Positions 19,215 through 29,200 of a stretch of DNA of 64,000 nucleotides are shown here, in pieces. Location of the stretch: assembly GCA_030429585.1 (NCBI GenBank), contig JAUIEU010000001.1, positions 1,545,994 to 1,609,993 of the forward strand, given 5' to 3'. Every line of letters begins with the position of its first letter. Position 1 is the first letter of the stretch. The translations under genes and the position numbers were made by a program. Source of the stretch: a bacterium. Lineage in GTDB: Bacteria; Cyanobacteriota; Vampirovibrionia; Vampirovibrionales; Vampirovibrionaceae. The notes beneath the pieces were generated by a model. It ran no database searches, was not told the DNA's origin, and saw only the letters and a list, made by a program, of their open reading frames with translations.

Positions 19215-19697
19215 TTATAGCTTGCAGCAGCGCTTTTTTAGCACTGCATCCACACTTAGGGGGCCGCCGCCATAGGCCGTTACCCACCACAGCAACAGTA
19301 TGTACAAGGTTTCTGGCAGATACATGTAGTACCCCACATTGGCCAATAATCCACCAGGGGCCCCGGCCACAAAATTGGTAAACAAGGCCACCCCCATTAC
19401 AGACATAAGCCCCAACGCAGCCCACGGTGTTGCCAAGCCCAGTATCAGCATCAAACCCCCAAAGCACTCTATGCCACTGGCAATCGCCGCATTTATAACC
19501 GGGAAGGGAATCCCTGAAGAAGACACCACACTCACCATGCCATCAAACCCTTCTGGGGTAAATACCTTGCCCCAGCCAGCCTTCGCAAAAAACAAGCCCA
19601 ACCCAACACGGGTAATAAAGGTGAGTTGCCGCATTAACCGATGGCTCGGCAGTTCTTCGCCGCCACTTAGCCTATTAATAAACCTATGACACCACAT
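19215..19697 (-). CDS. DoxX family membrane protein (HvfD/BufD-like)
   Basis: TRVGLGLFFAKAGWGKVFTPEGF...IECFGGLMLILGLATPWAALGLMSVMGVALFTNF; first gene of the MNIO locus. Confidence 0.8.
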   Translation of the reverse strand: MWCHRFINRLSGGEELPSHRLMRQLTFITRVGLGLFFAKAGWGKVFTPEGFDGMVSVVSSSGIPFPVINAAIASGIECFGGLMLILGLATPWAALGLMSVMGVALFTNFVAGAPGGLLANVGYYMYLPETLYILLLWWVTAYGGGPLSVDAVLKKRCCKL

Positions 19698-19847
19698 GCT
19701 CTTAACCCCTTACATAACGCTTCACGCCTATAACACCCCCCAGTATATCGCAAGGCCCAAGCCGTAACGTTAGCCGTGCCTCTTTATGGCGGCATACTCA
19801 TGGTATGGTGGGATTTTCTCACTCTTTAGCAACAGGCATACAATCCC

Positions 19848-21293
19848 ATGGTGGCGATTCCTCCCGTACAGGTGGTTATACAAGCCCGGCTAGGCTCTAG
19901 CCGGTTGCCAGGCAAGGCCTTATTACCAGTAGCTGGGCTACCTGCCGCTGTACTGTGTGCCAAACGGGCAATAGAAGGCTGCCACTACCCAGTAACCGTT
20001 GCCATACCCGATACCCCTGATGATGACCCACTAGCCGACGCCTTACACCACCACCAAGTGCCTACTATCCGCGGGCCGTACGAGGATGTATTGGCTCGAT
20101 TTATCGCCGCCACAAGCCACCTGCCCAACACCGCCTGGGTGGTGCGCCTAACCGCAGATAACGTACTGCCTGATGGCCACTTTATTAATGGCTTAATCGA
20201 GGCATTCGCCCACCACCAAGCCGACACCCCCACCGAATACATGACCACCCTGGGCGAGGAGTCGCCCCTGCCCCACGGCGCCACCGCAGAGGTTATTACC
20301 ATCGCTGCCTTGCGCCATGCCCACCAACACGCCACCCAAGCCCCCCACCGAGAGCATGTTACCGCCTATACCCTGCAACATGGCCAACCCACCCTATTTT
20401 TACCTAAGGACGACGCTTTTCCTAACTACAAACACCTGCGCGTTACCTTGGATATTTGGCCCGATTACCTACGCCTGCAACAGTTATTTGCAGGGATAGA
20501 CGCCCCCATTACCACCCCGTGGACGACCTTATGCCGCAAACTGCCCACCCTACCCGACGCCCCGGCGTTTGCCGTGCCTAGCGCTACCAAAGCCGGTATA
20601 CGGGTTAGCCGCTTAGGCCTTTGCCCTAACAACCCTACAGCCCCTATGGTGGCCATGGCCGTGTCTCATGGTGTGTCTGTTATCCACGCACCACCGGGTG
20701 CCGCCCAACAACAGGCCTTGGCCAAAGCCTTACCCCCCAGCGCCACCCGTCAAGAGCTCACACTCGTCATACCCCTGCCAGTCATCGCTGCCGCCTTACC
20801 CCATAATGCAACTGCCGCCACGGTAAGCCTGGTGGTACAACAAGCCGTGTTGCAGCGGTGTTGGCAGCTAAGCCAACCCCTATTGCCAGTGGTGTTAATG
20901 GCTTGGGAAGATTTATTCGGCAATAGCCCCCACTGCCAAGCTATTCGCCAGGCACTAGCAGCGGAACAACACGAAGGCCGTATTGGCCAACTAGGGGTAG
21001 CGGCTAGTACCCAACAACACGCCACCCTGGCCCTAAAAGATAACACCCTGAGCTGGTTACGCCTTGCTATAGACAGCGATGCCCCTAATTGGATAACCAC
21101 CCCAGCTTGGCAAGCCGCCTGCCACCAACACCCCCAGGTGATTATTGAAGCCCACACAACGGCCAACGCCCGCGCCGCCAAAGCGCTATACAACACCCCC
21201 ACGGTGGATACGGTAACCCTGCCCGCCGATACTGAGAAAGACTTGGTTGCAGTACTTGCCTGGGTTAATCCAACCCCTACCGCTGATGCTTAA
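19848..21293 (+). CDS. SpsF-like cytidylyltransferase N-domain fused to an aldo/keto-reductase-like C-domain
   Basis: VVIQARLGSSRLPGKALLPVAGLPAAVLCAKRA...VVRLTADNVLPDG; second half begins IRVSRLGLCPNN and has AKR-like spacing. Confidence 0.7.
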   Translation: MVAIPPVQVVIQARLGSSRLPGKALLPVAGLPAAVLCAKRAIEGCHYPVTVAIPDTPDDDPLADALHHHQVPTIRGPYEDVLARFIAATSHLPNTAWVVRLTADNVLPDGHFINGLIEAFAHHQADTPTEYMTTLGEESPLPHGATAEVITIAALRHAHQHATQAPHREHVTAYTLQHGQPTLFLPKDDAFPNYKHLRVTLDIWPDYLRLQQLFAGIDAPITTPWTTLCRKLPTLPDAPAFAVPSATKAGIRVSRLGLCPNNPTAPMVAMAVSHGVSVIHAPPGAAQQQALAKALPPSATRQELTLVIPLPVIAAALPHNATAATVSLVVQQAVLQRCWQLSQPLLPVVLMAWEDLFGNSPHCQAIRQALAAEQHEGRIGQLGVAASTQQHATLALKDNTLSWLRLAIDSDAPNWITTPAWQAACHQHPQVIIEAHTTANARAAKALYNTPTVDTVTLPADTEKDLVAVLAWVNPTPTADA

Positions 21294-21317
21294 AAAAAGG
21301 TAAACCCACTGGTAAGA

Positions 21318-23066
21318 TTACTCGCAGGTGGCACATACCCGGTTACGGCCATTGCTTTTAGCCAGGTACAGTTGCTTATCCGCACTTTCTAAGGCATTAC
21401 CAATAACCCCGTGGCTGCGCACACTGCCAGGTTTGGTTTCTTCTTTTAAGCCAGGGATAACCACTTTGGATAGCCCGGCACTCACCGTCACGGGTATATC
21501 ATTACCTTCTAAGGCTTTTAACGGCTTTTCCGCCACAGCGGCCCTAATCCGGTCTAATAATTCAGCCGCATCCTCAAATTTGGTATCCGGTAGCAAAATA
21601 GCAAATTCTTCGCCACCAAAGCGGCATACCAAATCACTTTTCCGTAGCCGGTGGCTAATAACTTGGCCCAATTGGTGCAGCACCGCATCCCCGTTTAAGT
21701 GGCCATAGGTATCGTTTATTTTTTTAAAGTAATCCACATCCAGCATGGCCACACACATGGGGCTGTTAATCCGGCGGGCGCGTTCAATTTCAGCTTCAAA
21801 CCGGTCGTAAAACCCACGGCGATTGGTTAAGCCAGTTAGCTCATCAGTGCTGGCCATCTCTAACGCCATTTCTAGTACCATAACCCGGCTAAGGGCTAAG
21901 GATACCAAGCCAATCAACTCTTGGGCTAAATCCAAGGTGCCTTGTTCTACCGCTTTTTCTGACAAACGGTACAGGTTAATGGTGCCACGGATACGCCCAG
22001 TGGCAGGGTCTAGCACGGGTAGGATAAGCGTGTTTTTAACTGTTTGGCCCTTATTTAGGGTTAAGGAAAATTTTTCTGCCATTGGTTGGCTGCCTAAGGC
22101 GGTGCCCGGTAGCAACAAATACGGTTGTGGCCGGGCAGACGATTGAAAAAGGCCAATCAGAGCATCAAATTCCGTAACGGAGTGGCGCTTATCTTTTAAA
22201 CCGGCGTGCATAACACTTGTAACTTTGCCTTCCACACATTCCAGCAATACCTCGCCATTGCTGCTATTGCCGCCCAAGGTATCATCCAACCGTTGGATAT
22301 ACTGGCACGCATCAAAGCCTAGGCGGGTACCAAAGGCTTCTAAGGTAATGGAAAGGACGTTTTCTTGGTCTACCGCCTTAATTAACTGGCTAGAAATAGC
22401 CAATACCGTGCGTTGCATGGTGCTTAGCAAGGCGTTTGCCTTTAACCGACGGAAGGTAACCAGGGTGGCGGCTAAGTACGGCCCTAAAATATCCAGGCGT
22501 AGTTCGTCATCGGCATCAAACTCAGTGCCATCGGTTTTATCGGCAACGGCAAGCAAGCCTAATAACTCTTGCCCGTACAACAAATGGCCATGGACTAATT
22601 TTTCAGTGCCTAGAAAAGCCTGTAAGGAGTCATCCGATAGCTGGTTTAGGGTGGCTTCTTCGCCAGACTCGTTGGTTAAATGGAGGTACAGGTCGCGTTC
22701 ATCATCGTATAAAAATACCGCACACCGATTTACTTGGCACACGTGGCGCAAGGTCTCATCTAACCAAGCAATGGCCTCTGGCAACGCTTCTGGCAGGGGG
22801 GTATTAAAATGCCGGGCACACAGCACTTCTGTGGCCACCACATCCATGCCCGCTGTTGTTAAGGGCTGAAGCAAGGTATTGCTTTCCGTTAAGCGCCCAG
22901 GGGCCAGCTTAATCGCTGTGCCTAAAGCTAATTTAAGCCGAAAAGCCTGATTAATCGCCTCGACACCATTGTGCCGTGCCGCGCCATTGGCAGCCTGCAC
23001 CACGCCGGTAATGGTTTGCCCGGTGGCCGATTCAGCATCCGAAAAGGGGACTGGTGAGGATGACAT
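21318..23066 (-). CDS. GGDEF diguanylate cyclase with GAF-like sensory region
   Basis: DELTGLTNRRGFYDRFEAEIERARR...DVDYFKKINDTYGHLNGDAVL...VCRFGGEEFAILLPDT. Confidence 0.92.
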   Translation of the reverse strand: MSSSPVPFSDAESATGQTITGVVQAANGAARHNGVEAINQAFRLKLALGTAIKLAPGRLTESNTLLQPLTTAGMDVVATEVLCARHFNTPLPEALPEAIAWLDETLRHVCQVNRCAVFLYDDERDLYLHLTNESGEEATLNQLSDDSLQAFLGTEKLVHGHLLYGQELLGLLAVADKTDGTEFDADDELRLDILGPYLAATLVTFRRLKANALLSTMQRTVLAISSQLIKAVDQENVLSITLEAFGTRLGFDACQYIQRLDDTLGGNSSNGEVLLECVEGKVTSVMHAGLKDKRHSVTEFDALIGLFQSSARPQPYLLLPGTALGSQPMAEKFSLTLNKGQTVKNTLILPVLDPATGRIRGTINLYRLSEKAVEQGTLDLAQELIGLVSLALSRVMVLEMALEMASTDELTGLTNRRGFYDRFEAEIERARRINSPMCVAMLDVDYFKKINDTYGHLNGDAVLHQLGQVISHRLRKSDLVCRFGGEEFAILLPDTKFEDAAELLDRIRAAVAEKPLKALEGNDIPVTVSAGLSKVVIPGLKEETKPGSVRSHGVIGNALESADKQLYLAKSNGRNRVCATCE

Positions 23067-23251
23067 AATAAAGATAAACGCAGGTTATGGTTAAAAAAGG
23101 GGCACTCTGGTGGCCAGCTACAGTGTACCATTATCCCTACAGGCTGTGGGGTAGCCGCCCATAGAGAAGGGCTGTAACTGCCATAAAAGGGTATACACAG
23201 TGGTGCAATAGATATAGATATCTTATATAATAAAAACAGCCTATTATTAAT

Positions 23252-23280
23252 AATTGTGGCATTCACAATAAATTGTGACA
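23252..23280. promoter_or_regulatory. AATTGTG-N-TCACAAT-a-AATTGTGACA repeats, CRP/FNR-like operator
   Basis: Inverted plus direct copies of ATTGTG upstream of the GGDEF gene. Confidence 0.35.
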
Positions 23281-23436
23281 GTCGGTTACGAAATACCCCT
23301 AACCCTAGGCCAGGGCTAACCTGGCAAGCTCGGCAAAGTATTGTGTTTAAGCACCCTCCATATTACACTGGTGCGCCTGTTCACTAGGTAACAGCAAACT
23401 GTTTTCCTGCGGTAACAATACGCCACCATACCTTAT

Positions 23437-23520
23437 GCGGAAGTGGTGGAATTGGTAGACACGCATGCTTCAGGTGCATGTGGTAGCAATACTGTGGGGG
23501 TTCGAGTCCCCCCTTCCGCA
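23437..23520 (+). tRNA. tRNA-Leu (anticodon CAG)
   Basis: gcggaagtggtggaattggtagacacgcatgcttCAGgtgcatgtggtagcaatactgtgggggttcgagtccccccttccgca; 7-bp acceptor stem, long variable arm, GTTCGAGTC T-arm; CCA not encoded. Confidence 0.97.
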
Positions 23521-23631
23521 TTGATGCCTACCCACCTTACGGATACCAGTAGTTTGCAGGATACCTAAATACAAGCCACTTTGTTACACTGGTATAATCA
23601 TTATTTGTGACCAAATCAGGAGTCCAGACCC

Positions 23632-24171
23632 ATTCGACATTCCCGGAGCCCGCAACGCAAGCAAGACAAAGGACCACCACTACTTACCGAGCAATTTAAC
23701 TGTACGGAAGTACGCCTGGTAGAAGATGAAGGCAACCGCATTGTAACCAAGGCCGAAGCCTTAGCCGTTGGCAATGAGACCGGACTAGATTTGATTTTAA
23801 TGAGCCCTGACTCCGACCCGCCTGTAGTGCGGCTCATGGATTACGGCAAATTTAAGTTTGAAGCCGATAAAAAAGCCCGTGAAGCGAAGAAAAAACAGCA
23901 CACGGTTAGCATTAAAGAAGTAAAGCTTGGCATCCGTATTGATGACAACGACTACAACGTTAAGCTTAACCGGGCCAAAAAATTCTTAGAAGAAGGCAAC
24001 AAGGTAAAATGTACCCTGCGCCTTCGTGGGCGAGAAGTACAGCACTCCGATTTAGCGTTTAAGCTGGCCGCCCGCTTTGCAGAAGATTTGGAAGAAACAG
24101 GCAGCTTAGAAAGCCCCATTCGCCAAGAAAGCTTCCGCCAAATCACCATGACCTTTCAGCCCAAAAAATAG
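23632..24171 (+). CDS. infC: Translation initiation factor IF-3, likely AUU start
   Basis: In-frame extension of ORF 23791 back to ATT at 23632 with AGGAG 9 nt upstream; TEQFNCTEVRLVEDEGNRIVTKAEALAVGNETGLDLILMSPDSDPPVVRLMDYGKFKFEADKKAREAKKKQ. Confidence 0.9.
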   Translation: MRHSRSPQRKQDKGPPLLTEQFNCTEVRLVEDEGNRIVTKAEALAVGNETGLDLILMSPDSDPPVVRLMDYGKFKFEADKKAREAKKKQHTVSIKEVKLGIRIDDNDYNVKLNRAKKFLEEGNKVKCTLRLRGREVQHSDLAFKLAARFAEDLEETGSLESPIRQESFRQITMTFQPKK

Positions 24172-24324
24172 CACAGCGTCCATACCGAGGATCGTTGCAG
24201 ATCGTCAGGCCCTTGTGCTACACTCATCCATCCTTGTAATACCCTGGTACCATTGTGGTTTTAAGGTATTACTTGGCGCTACATTACTTTAATAAAAACC
24301 TTAATTTGAAAGAGACCCCTAACA

Positions 24325-24534
24325 ATGCCTAAGATGAAGACGCATCGTTCGGCCCACAAACGGTTTAAGCGTACCGGTACCGGTAAGTTTACCTGCCGAC
24401 GAACCCATCGTAGCCACATGAATGTTACCATGAGCTCCAAACGCAAGCGCAGCTTGGATAGCGACCTAACGGTAGACGAAAGCAACTACGACAAGTTGGC
24501 CATTCAATTACCCTACAAACAACATTGCCGTTAG
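24325..24534 (+). CDS. rpmI: 50S ribosomal protein L35
   Basis: MPKMKTHRSAHKRFKRTGTGKFTCRRTHRSH. Confidence 0.95.
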   Translation: MPKMKTHRSAHKRFKRTGTGKFTCRRTHRSHMNVTMSSKRKRSLDSDLTVDESNYDKLAIQLPYKQHCR

Positions 24535-24602
24535 TCGGCAGGCGTTATCGCCCGCTATTTTTGTAACATTTACTACACAACCCATTTTTAGGAGATTAAC
24601 TT

Positions 24603-24956
24603 ATGTCTCGCGTTAAACGTGGCACCGTATCCCGCCAACGCCATAAAAAGATTTTAAAACTAGCCAAGGGCTTCCGTGGCTCGCGCAGCAAGCTGTTTAA
24701 AGTAGCTAACCAAGCCGTTATGAAAGCTGGCCAGTATGCTTACCGCGACCGCCGCAACAAGCGCCGTGATTTACGCCGCCTGTGGATTACCCGTATTAAT
24801 GCCGCCTCCAGGCTTAACGGCTTATCCTACAGCCGCCTAATTAGTGGCCTGCAAAAGGCCAACATTTTAATTAACCGTAAGTTTTTGGCCCAGCTAGCCG
24901 TTAGCAATGCAGAAGCCTTTACCCAAATTGCGGAAAAAGCCAAAGCTGCCTTATAG
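24603..24956 (+). CDS. rplT: 50S ribosomal protein L20
   Basis: [68 protein letters not shown]. Confidence 0.98.
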   Translation: MSRVKRGTVSRQRHKKILKLAKGFRGSRSKLFKVANQAVMKAGQYAYRDRRNKRRDLRRLWITRINAASRLNGLSYSRLISGLQKANILINRKFLAQLAVSNAEAFTQIAEKAKAAL

Positions 24957-24982
24957 GCCAAGCAACACTAACCTTCCTTACT

Positions 24983-25019
24983 ATCCCCGTTTGTATTCCA
25001 TTACAGGCGGGGATTTTTA
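24983..25019 (+). terminator. Terminator of the infC-rpmI-rplT operon
   Basis: ATCCCCG...CGGGGATTTTT. Confidence 0.7.
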
Positions 25020-25191
25020 CATGGCCACATATTGTAACAATCCAGGGTTATTCGCCTGCCAGGGTTGGAGAAACCACCGCTAGGTGACGACATTACCCTT
25101 ATATCAACCTTATTTAAACCTTCATTCTGGCGAGTATTCGTGTGGGTACGGTACATCGCCCTTAAATTTATTATCTGGGAGTACCAAACCA

Positions 25192-25389
25192 ATGAGCCCT
25201 GTAATTGAGCCAAAAGATATGCCAAACAACCACTACAACGCCCTGCCCGGCGGCATGCGCTTTGACAGCAACACCTATTTTAACCCTACCCCTGGTATGG
25301 GTAAGGATTTTGGCCTCGCATTTGGCGACTTACTCTCTGCACTAGAAAGTAGCGTGGTAAGCCACGTGGGCACCCCTAACCGACGATAA
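25192..25389 (+). CDS. Small hypothetical protein
   Basis: MSPVIEPKDMPNNHYNALPGGMRFDSNTYFNP...; internal ATG of ORF 25084 preceded by a GGGAG-like SD. Confidence 0.4.
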   Translation: MSPVIEPKDMPNNHYNALPGGMRFDSNTYFNPTPGMGKDFGLAFGDLLSALESSVVSHVGTPNRR

Positions 25390-25416
25390 CAACCCCGCAA
25401 GGACCCTCCATATTTA

Positions 25417-26010
25417 ATGATTGTGCCTGCTATACCATTAGGCTACACAACACCGCCACCCGGTGTGGGAATACCTTATGGGGCAACCAACCCTGCCACT
25501 CAGCCATACACAATGCCAACCCTTCGCTGGGATACGGCTCATTGGCCTATCACCGTATACATTCCGCCAGCGCCGCCCATATTGGGCCTGTCTCAGCAAG
25601 ATTGTGTGCACGCGCTAAACACCTGGCAAGCATACTGTAGCTCGTCTCCCTTGGTTACCCTGGCCGACAGACCAGCACAAGCGGCGATTCAGCTGCAATG
25701 GCACCCACTACCCCCAACAGCCCACCCAAACATGTGCGGGCATACCCAAATCCAAGTATCCGCCCATACAGGACATATTGTGGGGGCCAACCTTACCATT
25801 ATTACCAACGCCGCCATTGACCAACGCCTAACCATCCCACAGCGCCAGCAGCGCATACGGGCCACCTTAGGCCATGAAATGGGCCACGCCCTAGGGCTAC
25901 GCCACAGCGTGGACACCCAATCCCTGATGCACCCTCAACAAGGCTGGCGGTTTACCACCCCTTCCGCCCAGGACATCCTGCAGTGCCAACGGTTGTACGG
26001 CCACCGCTAA
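25417..26010 (+). CDS. Matrixin-like zinc metalloprotease
   Basis: ATLGHEMGHALGLRHSVDTQSLMHPQQ (HExxHxxGxxH plus Met-turn). Confidence 0.8.
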   Translation: MIVPAIPLGYTTPPPGVGIPYGATNPATQPYTMPTLRWDTAHWPITVYIPPAPPILGLSQQDCVHALNTWQAYCSSSPLVTLADRPAQAAIQLQWHPLPPTAHPNMCGHTQIQVSAHTGHIVGANLTIITNAAIDQRLTIPQRQQRIRATLGHEMGHALGLRHSVDTQSLMHPQQGWRFTTPSAQDILQCQRLYGHR

Positions 26011-26260
26011 GCCTAGCGCTATGGTTGCCGTGGTGGCATGTTGCCACCCTCCACACTATGGCTTGCACAATTTAGCATTTTAGCGATAATAAAAGGCGTT
26101 GGGACTGGTGCCTTCAATTATGCACCCCCGGCCACTCACCAATGCTCCTTAATCAAGACAGAGCACCCAAGGAGACATTGTGATGGCTTACCATGTTCCA
26201 GCCTGCTGCGTGGCTCGCCTATCGGTATAACGAGTGGTCATTCGCTAACCGCTTTAACTA

Positions 26261-29200
26261 ATGCCAATGCCTGCTGTAGCCATTATTGCCTGTAGCACGA
26301 CAGAATGCCTTAACGGAATCCCCCTTTTGTTCGACCAATTCACCCCTTCCACCTCGGCCACCCCTTCACACGAAGCGGGCGAGCTGCCGCCTACCGCTGC
26401 GACGATGATAGACGCCACCGATAACACCCCCGGCGACGAACCCACACCCGCCCCCAAGAAAAAACGCGGGCGCCCCCCAAAAAAGAAGCCGGAAGACATC
26501 AACGACGACACAGCTGACGCACCTGCCCCTAAAAAGCGGCGTGGGCGACCCCCAAAGGCCAAGCCTACGGAAGAGTTACCAAGCCCCACAGCAGACGATA
26601 CCAATAACGATACCCCCAGCGAGCCCCCCAAGAAAAAGCGGGGACGGCCCCCCAAAGCCAAAACCGCTACCAAGGCAACCACCGCTAAAAAAGCTGCTGC
26701 TACCCCTGCAGACAGTGACGCAACCGATACGCCGGCCCCTACCAAGCGGCGTGGGCGGCCCCCAAAGGCCAAGCCGAACAAAGACGACCTGACCACCAGT
26801 GCGCCAGAAACCATTGAACCGCCCACAACGCCTTCCGCTGACGCGAGTACCGCTATTGCCGCTGACGCTGCCCCTAAAAAACGGCGTGGACGCCCCGCTA
26901 AAAAACAGGCGCCCACCCCAACCGAACCCACTGAAGACACCGCTTCAGCACAAGCTACTGTGGCTACCACAACAGCCGCTGAAACCACTGCGTCTAACGC
27001 CGCCTTAGAAGCCCCTAGCCCCACCAGGCCACGCGCCCGTGCCCACAAACCCCGTGCCACCGGCGGGCCCCACTACACCTTGGATTTTGGCTGGATAAAA
27101 GATAAAGCCAAACCTGGTAGCTGGCGCCGCGGCTACGGATACCATAAATCTGGCCAGGTACGGAATTTAGCCCCTACCCCGGAAGGCGCCAACGCCCAGG
27201 TAAAAGGCAACTACCAAGACCACTACGAAACCAACCTGGTTTTTAACCCAGATGGCGTGGATGTAAACTGCACCTGCCCGTTAGAAGAAACCTGGTGTAA
27301 GCACGCCGTGGCCGTGGCGTTGTCTGCGTCAGATAAAGGCCTATGGCACCAGCATTTTGGCATTGAGCTGCCCGATTACAAAGTATCCGAAAACATTGTC
27401 GGCACCGCCGAGTTGTACATGGGCAGCTACCGCATTTTTATTAGCGATGGCCGCAAGCCCAATAAAATCAGCATTAAAATACAAGAACGCCAAACCGGGC
27501 GGCTGGTAAAACAAATCGAGCCATTGCTGATGCAGATTTTAGAACTGCAAACCCAGCACAACTACACCTTTAACGATGCCACTCAGCGAGAAATTAACCT
27601 GCTAAAACTGTTGTACCAACTTGGGTTTATGTTTACCAAGGATGGTTGGTACCACGTGCCCATGAACCACGCCGACACCCTGTTTGAGCAGCTCGCCCTG
27701 CTTGAAGAAGTGTGCAACCCCCAACTAGAGCGTGTGGTATTTGAGCAAGAGTCCTTAGAACTCCACATGGCAGTCAATGTATCGCTGGCGGGTAATGTGC
27801 TGGTTAGCGTGTACTGGGTTAAGCCTAACAATGACCCCAACCAGCCCGGCGACGTGCTGCCCATGGAAGAAGTACGCCTATTTTCTGCCAACGGGTTATA
27901 CGGCATTCGGCGCAACAAGTTATACCGCCTAAGCCACCCGGTACACCGCTTGCCCAAGCGCCTGGTAAAAACCACCTTTACCGATATCCGCGATGCGGAC
28001 GGGGGCAAGTTTATTTACGAAGAACTGCCCCGCCTGCGTAAACTCGTAACCTACCTGGATGAAGCAGACATTGTTAAGCAATTAGAACTGGCCAAGCGCC
28101 CCCCACAAAAAATACTAAATGTAGAAATGATGGACCCGGCCCTTCTTAAAATTAGGGTGAGTTTGGATTTTGCCTACGACACCGTAAAAACCGCCTACAG
28201 TAAGGCCACCCCCAAGACCCCATACGTCATGGTACTCAACAAGAAAAAAGAAACCATCTACTGGGTTAAACGGGATACGCGCCAAGAAAAAGCCGCCTAC
28301 CAACAGCTATTGGATAGTGGCCTAACCCCTCTGCAAACCAACTATTTATTTGCAGAAGGCGATGACGCCATCGACTTTTTTAACACCGCGCTGGATAAAC
28401 TCGGCGATGAGTGGGAATTTAACGTTAAGGACAAAGAAGGCTTTAGCGTGTTAAAAGTGGCCGACCACCCCTTGAAAGTATGGGCGGCTATTGATTTTGA
28501 TACATCCGTGGATTATTTCCGCATGGAGATGTTTTGCCGCATTGGCGATGAGCCCATGGACATTGATGATGTGCGCGAGCAAATGCTGCAAGGCAAAAAG
28601 TACTTCCTTCGCCCGGGCTTTGGATACGTGGAAATTCCGCTGGCCGCTATTTTGCAATTTAGCCGGACCCTGATTGCGTTAGAAGCCGAAAAGCTAGACG
28701 ACAGCCCCAATGGTTTTGATAGCTACCGCATTGAGACCTTTAAAGTAGGCCTGCTGCAAGAATTGACCGAGCAAGGCGTGGAGCTAGAATTAAGCGACAA
28801 ATTCGCCGATTTTTGGAAGCTGATTACCAGCACCAGCACGCTAGAAGAAATCCCTGTACCGGACAACGTGAATGCCACCTTGCGCCCCTACCAAAAGCAA
28901 GGGTTTAACTGGCTATACTTCCTCTACACCTATGGTTTGAACGGTATTTTGGCCGATGACATGGGCTTAGGTAAAACCCTACAAACCCTAGTGCTACTGC
29001 AATACGCCAAAAATAACGATGGCCAAGCGCCATCCCTGGTGGTGTGCCCAAGCAGCGTGGTATACAACTGGGTAAGCGAGGCTAAAAAGTTTGTACCCGA
29101 CTTAAAGGTGCTAAAACTCACCGGTAATAACCGCACGCCGCTGTACAAACAAATTAAAGATGCCGATATTGTTGTTACCAGTTACTCGCTGATGCGGCGC

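Noticed and set aside
26254-27060. 268-aa minus-strand ORF opposite the AT-hook region
   Set aside because: Gly/Ala/Val/Arg-rich antisense of a Pro/Thr/Lys-rich linker; no credible domain.
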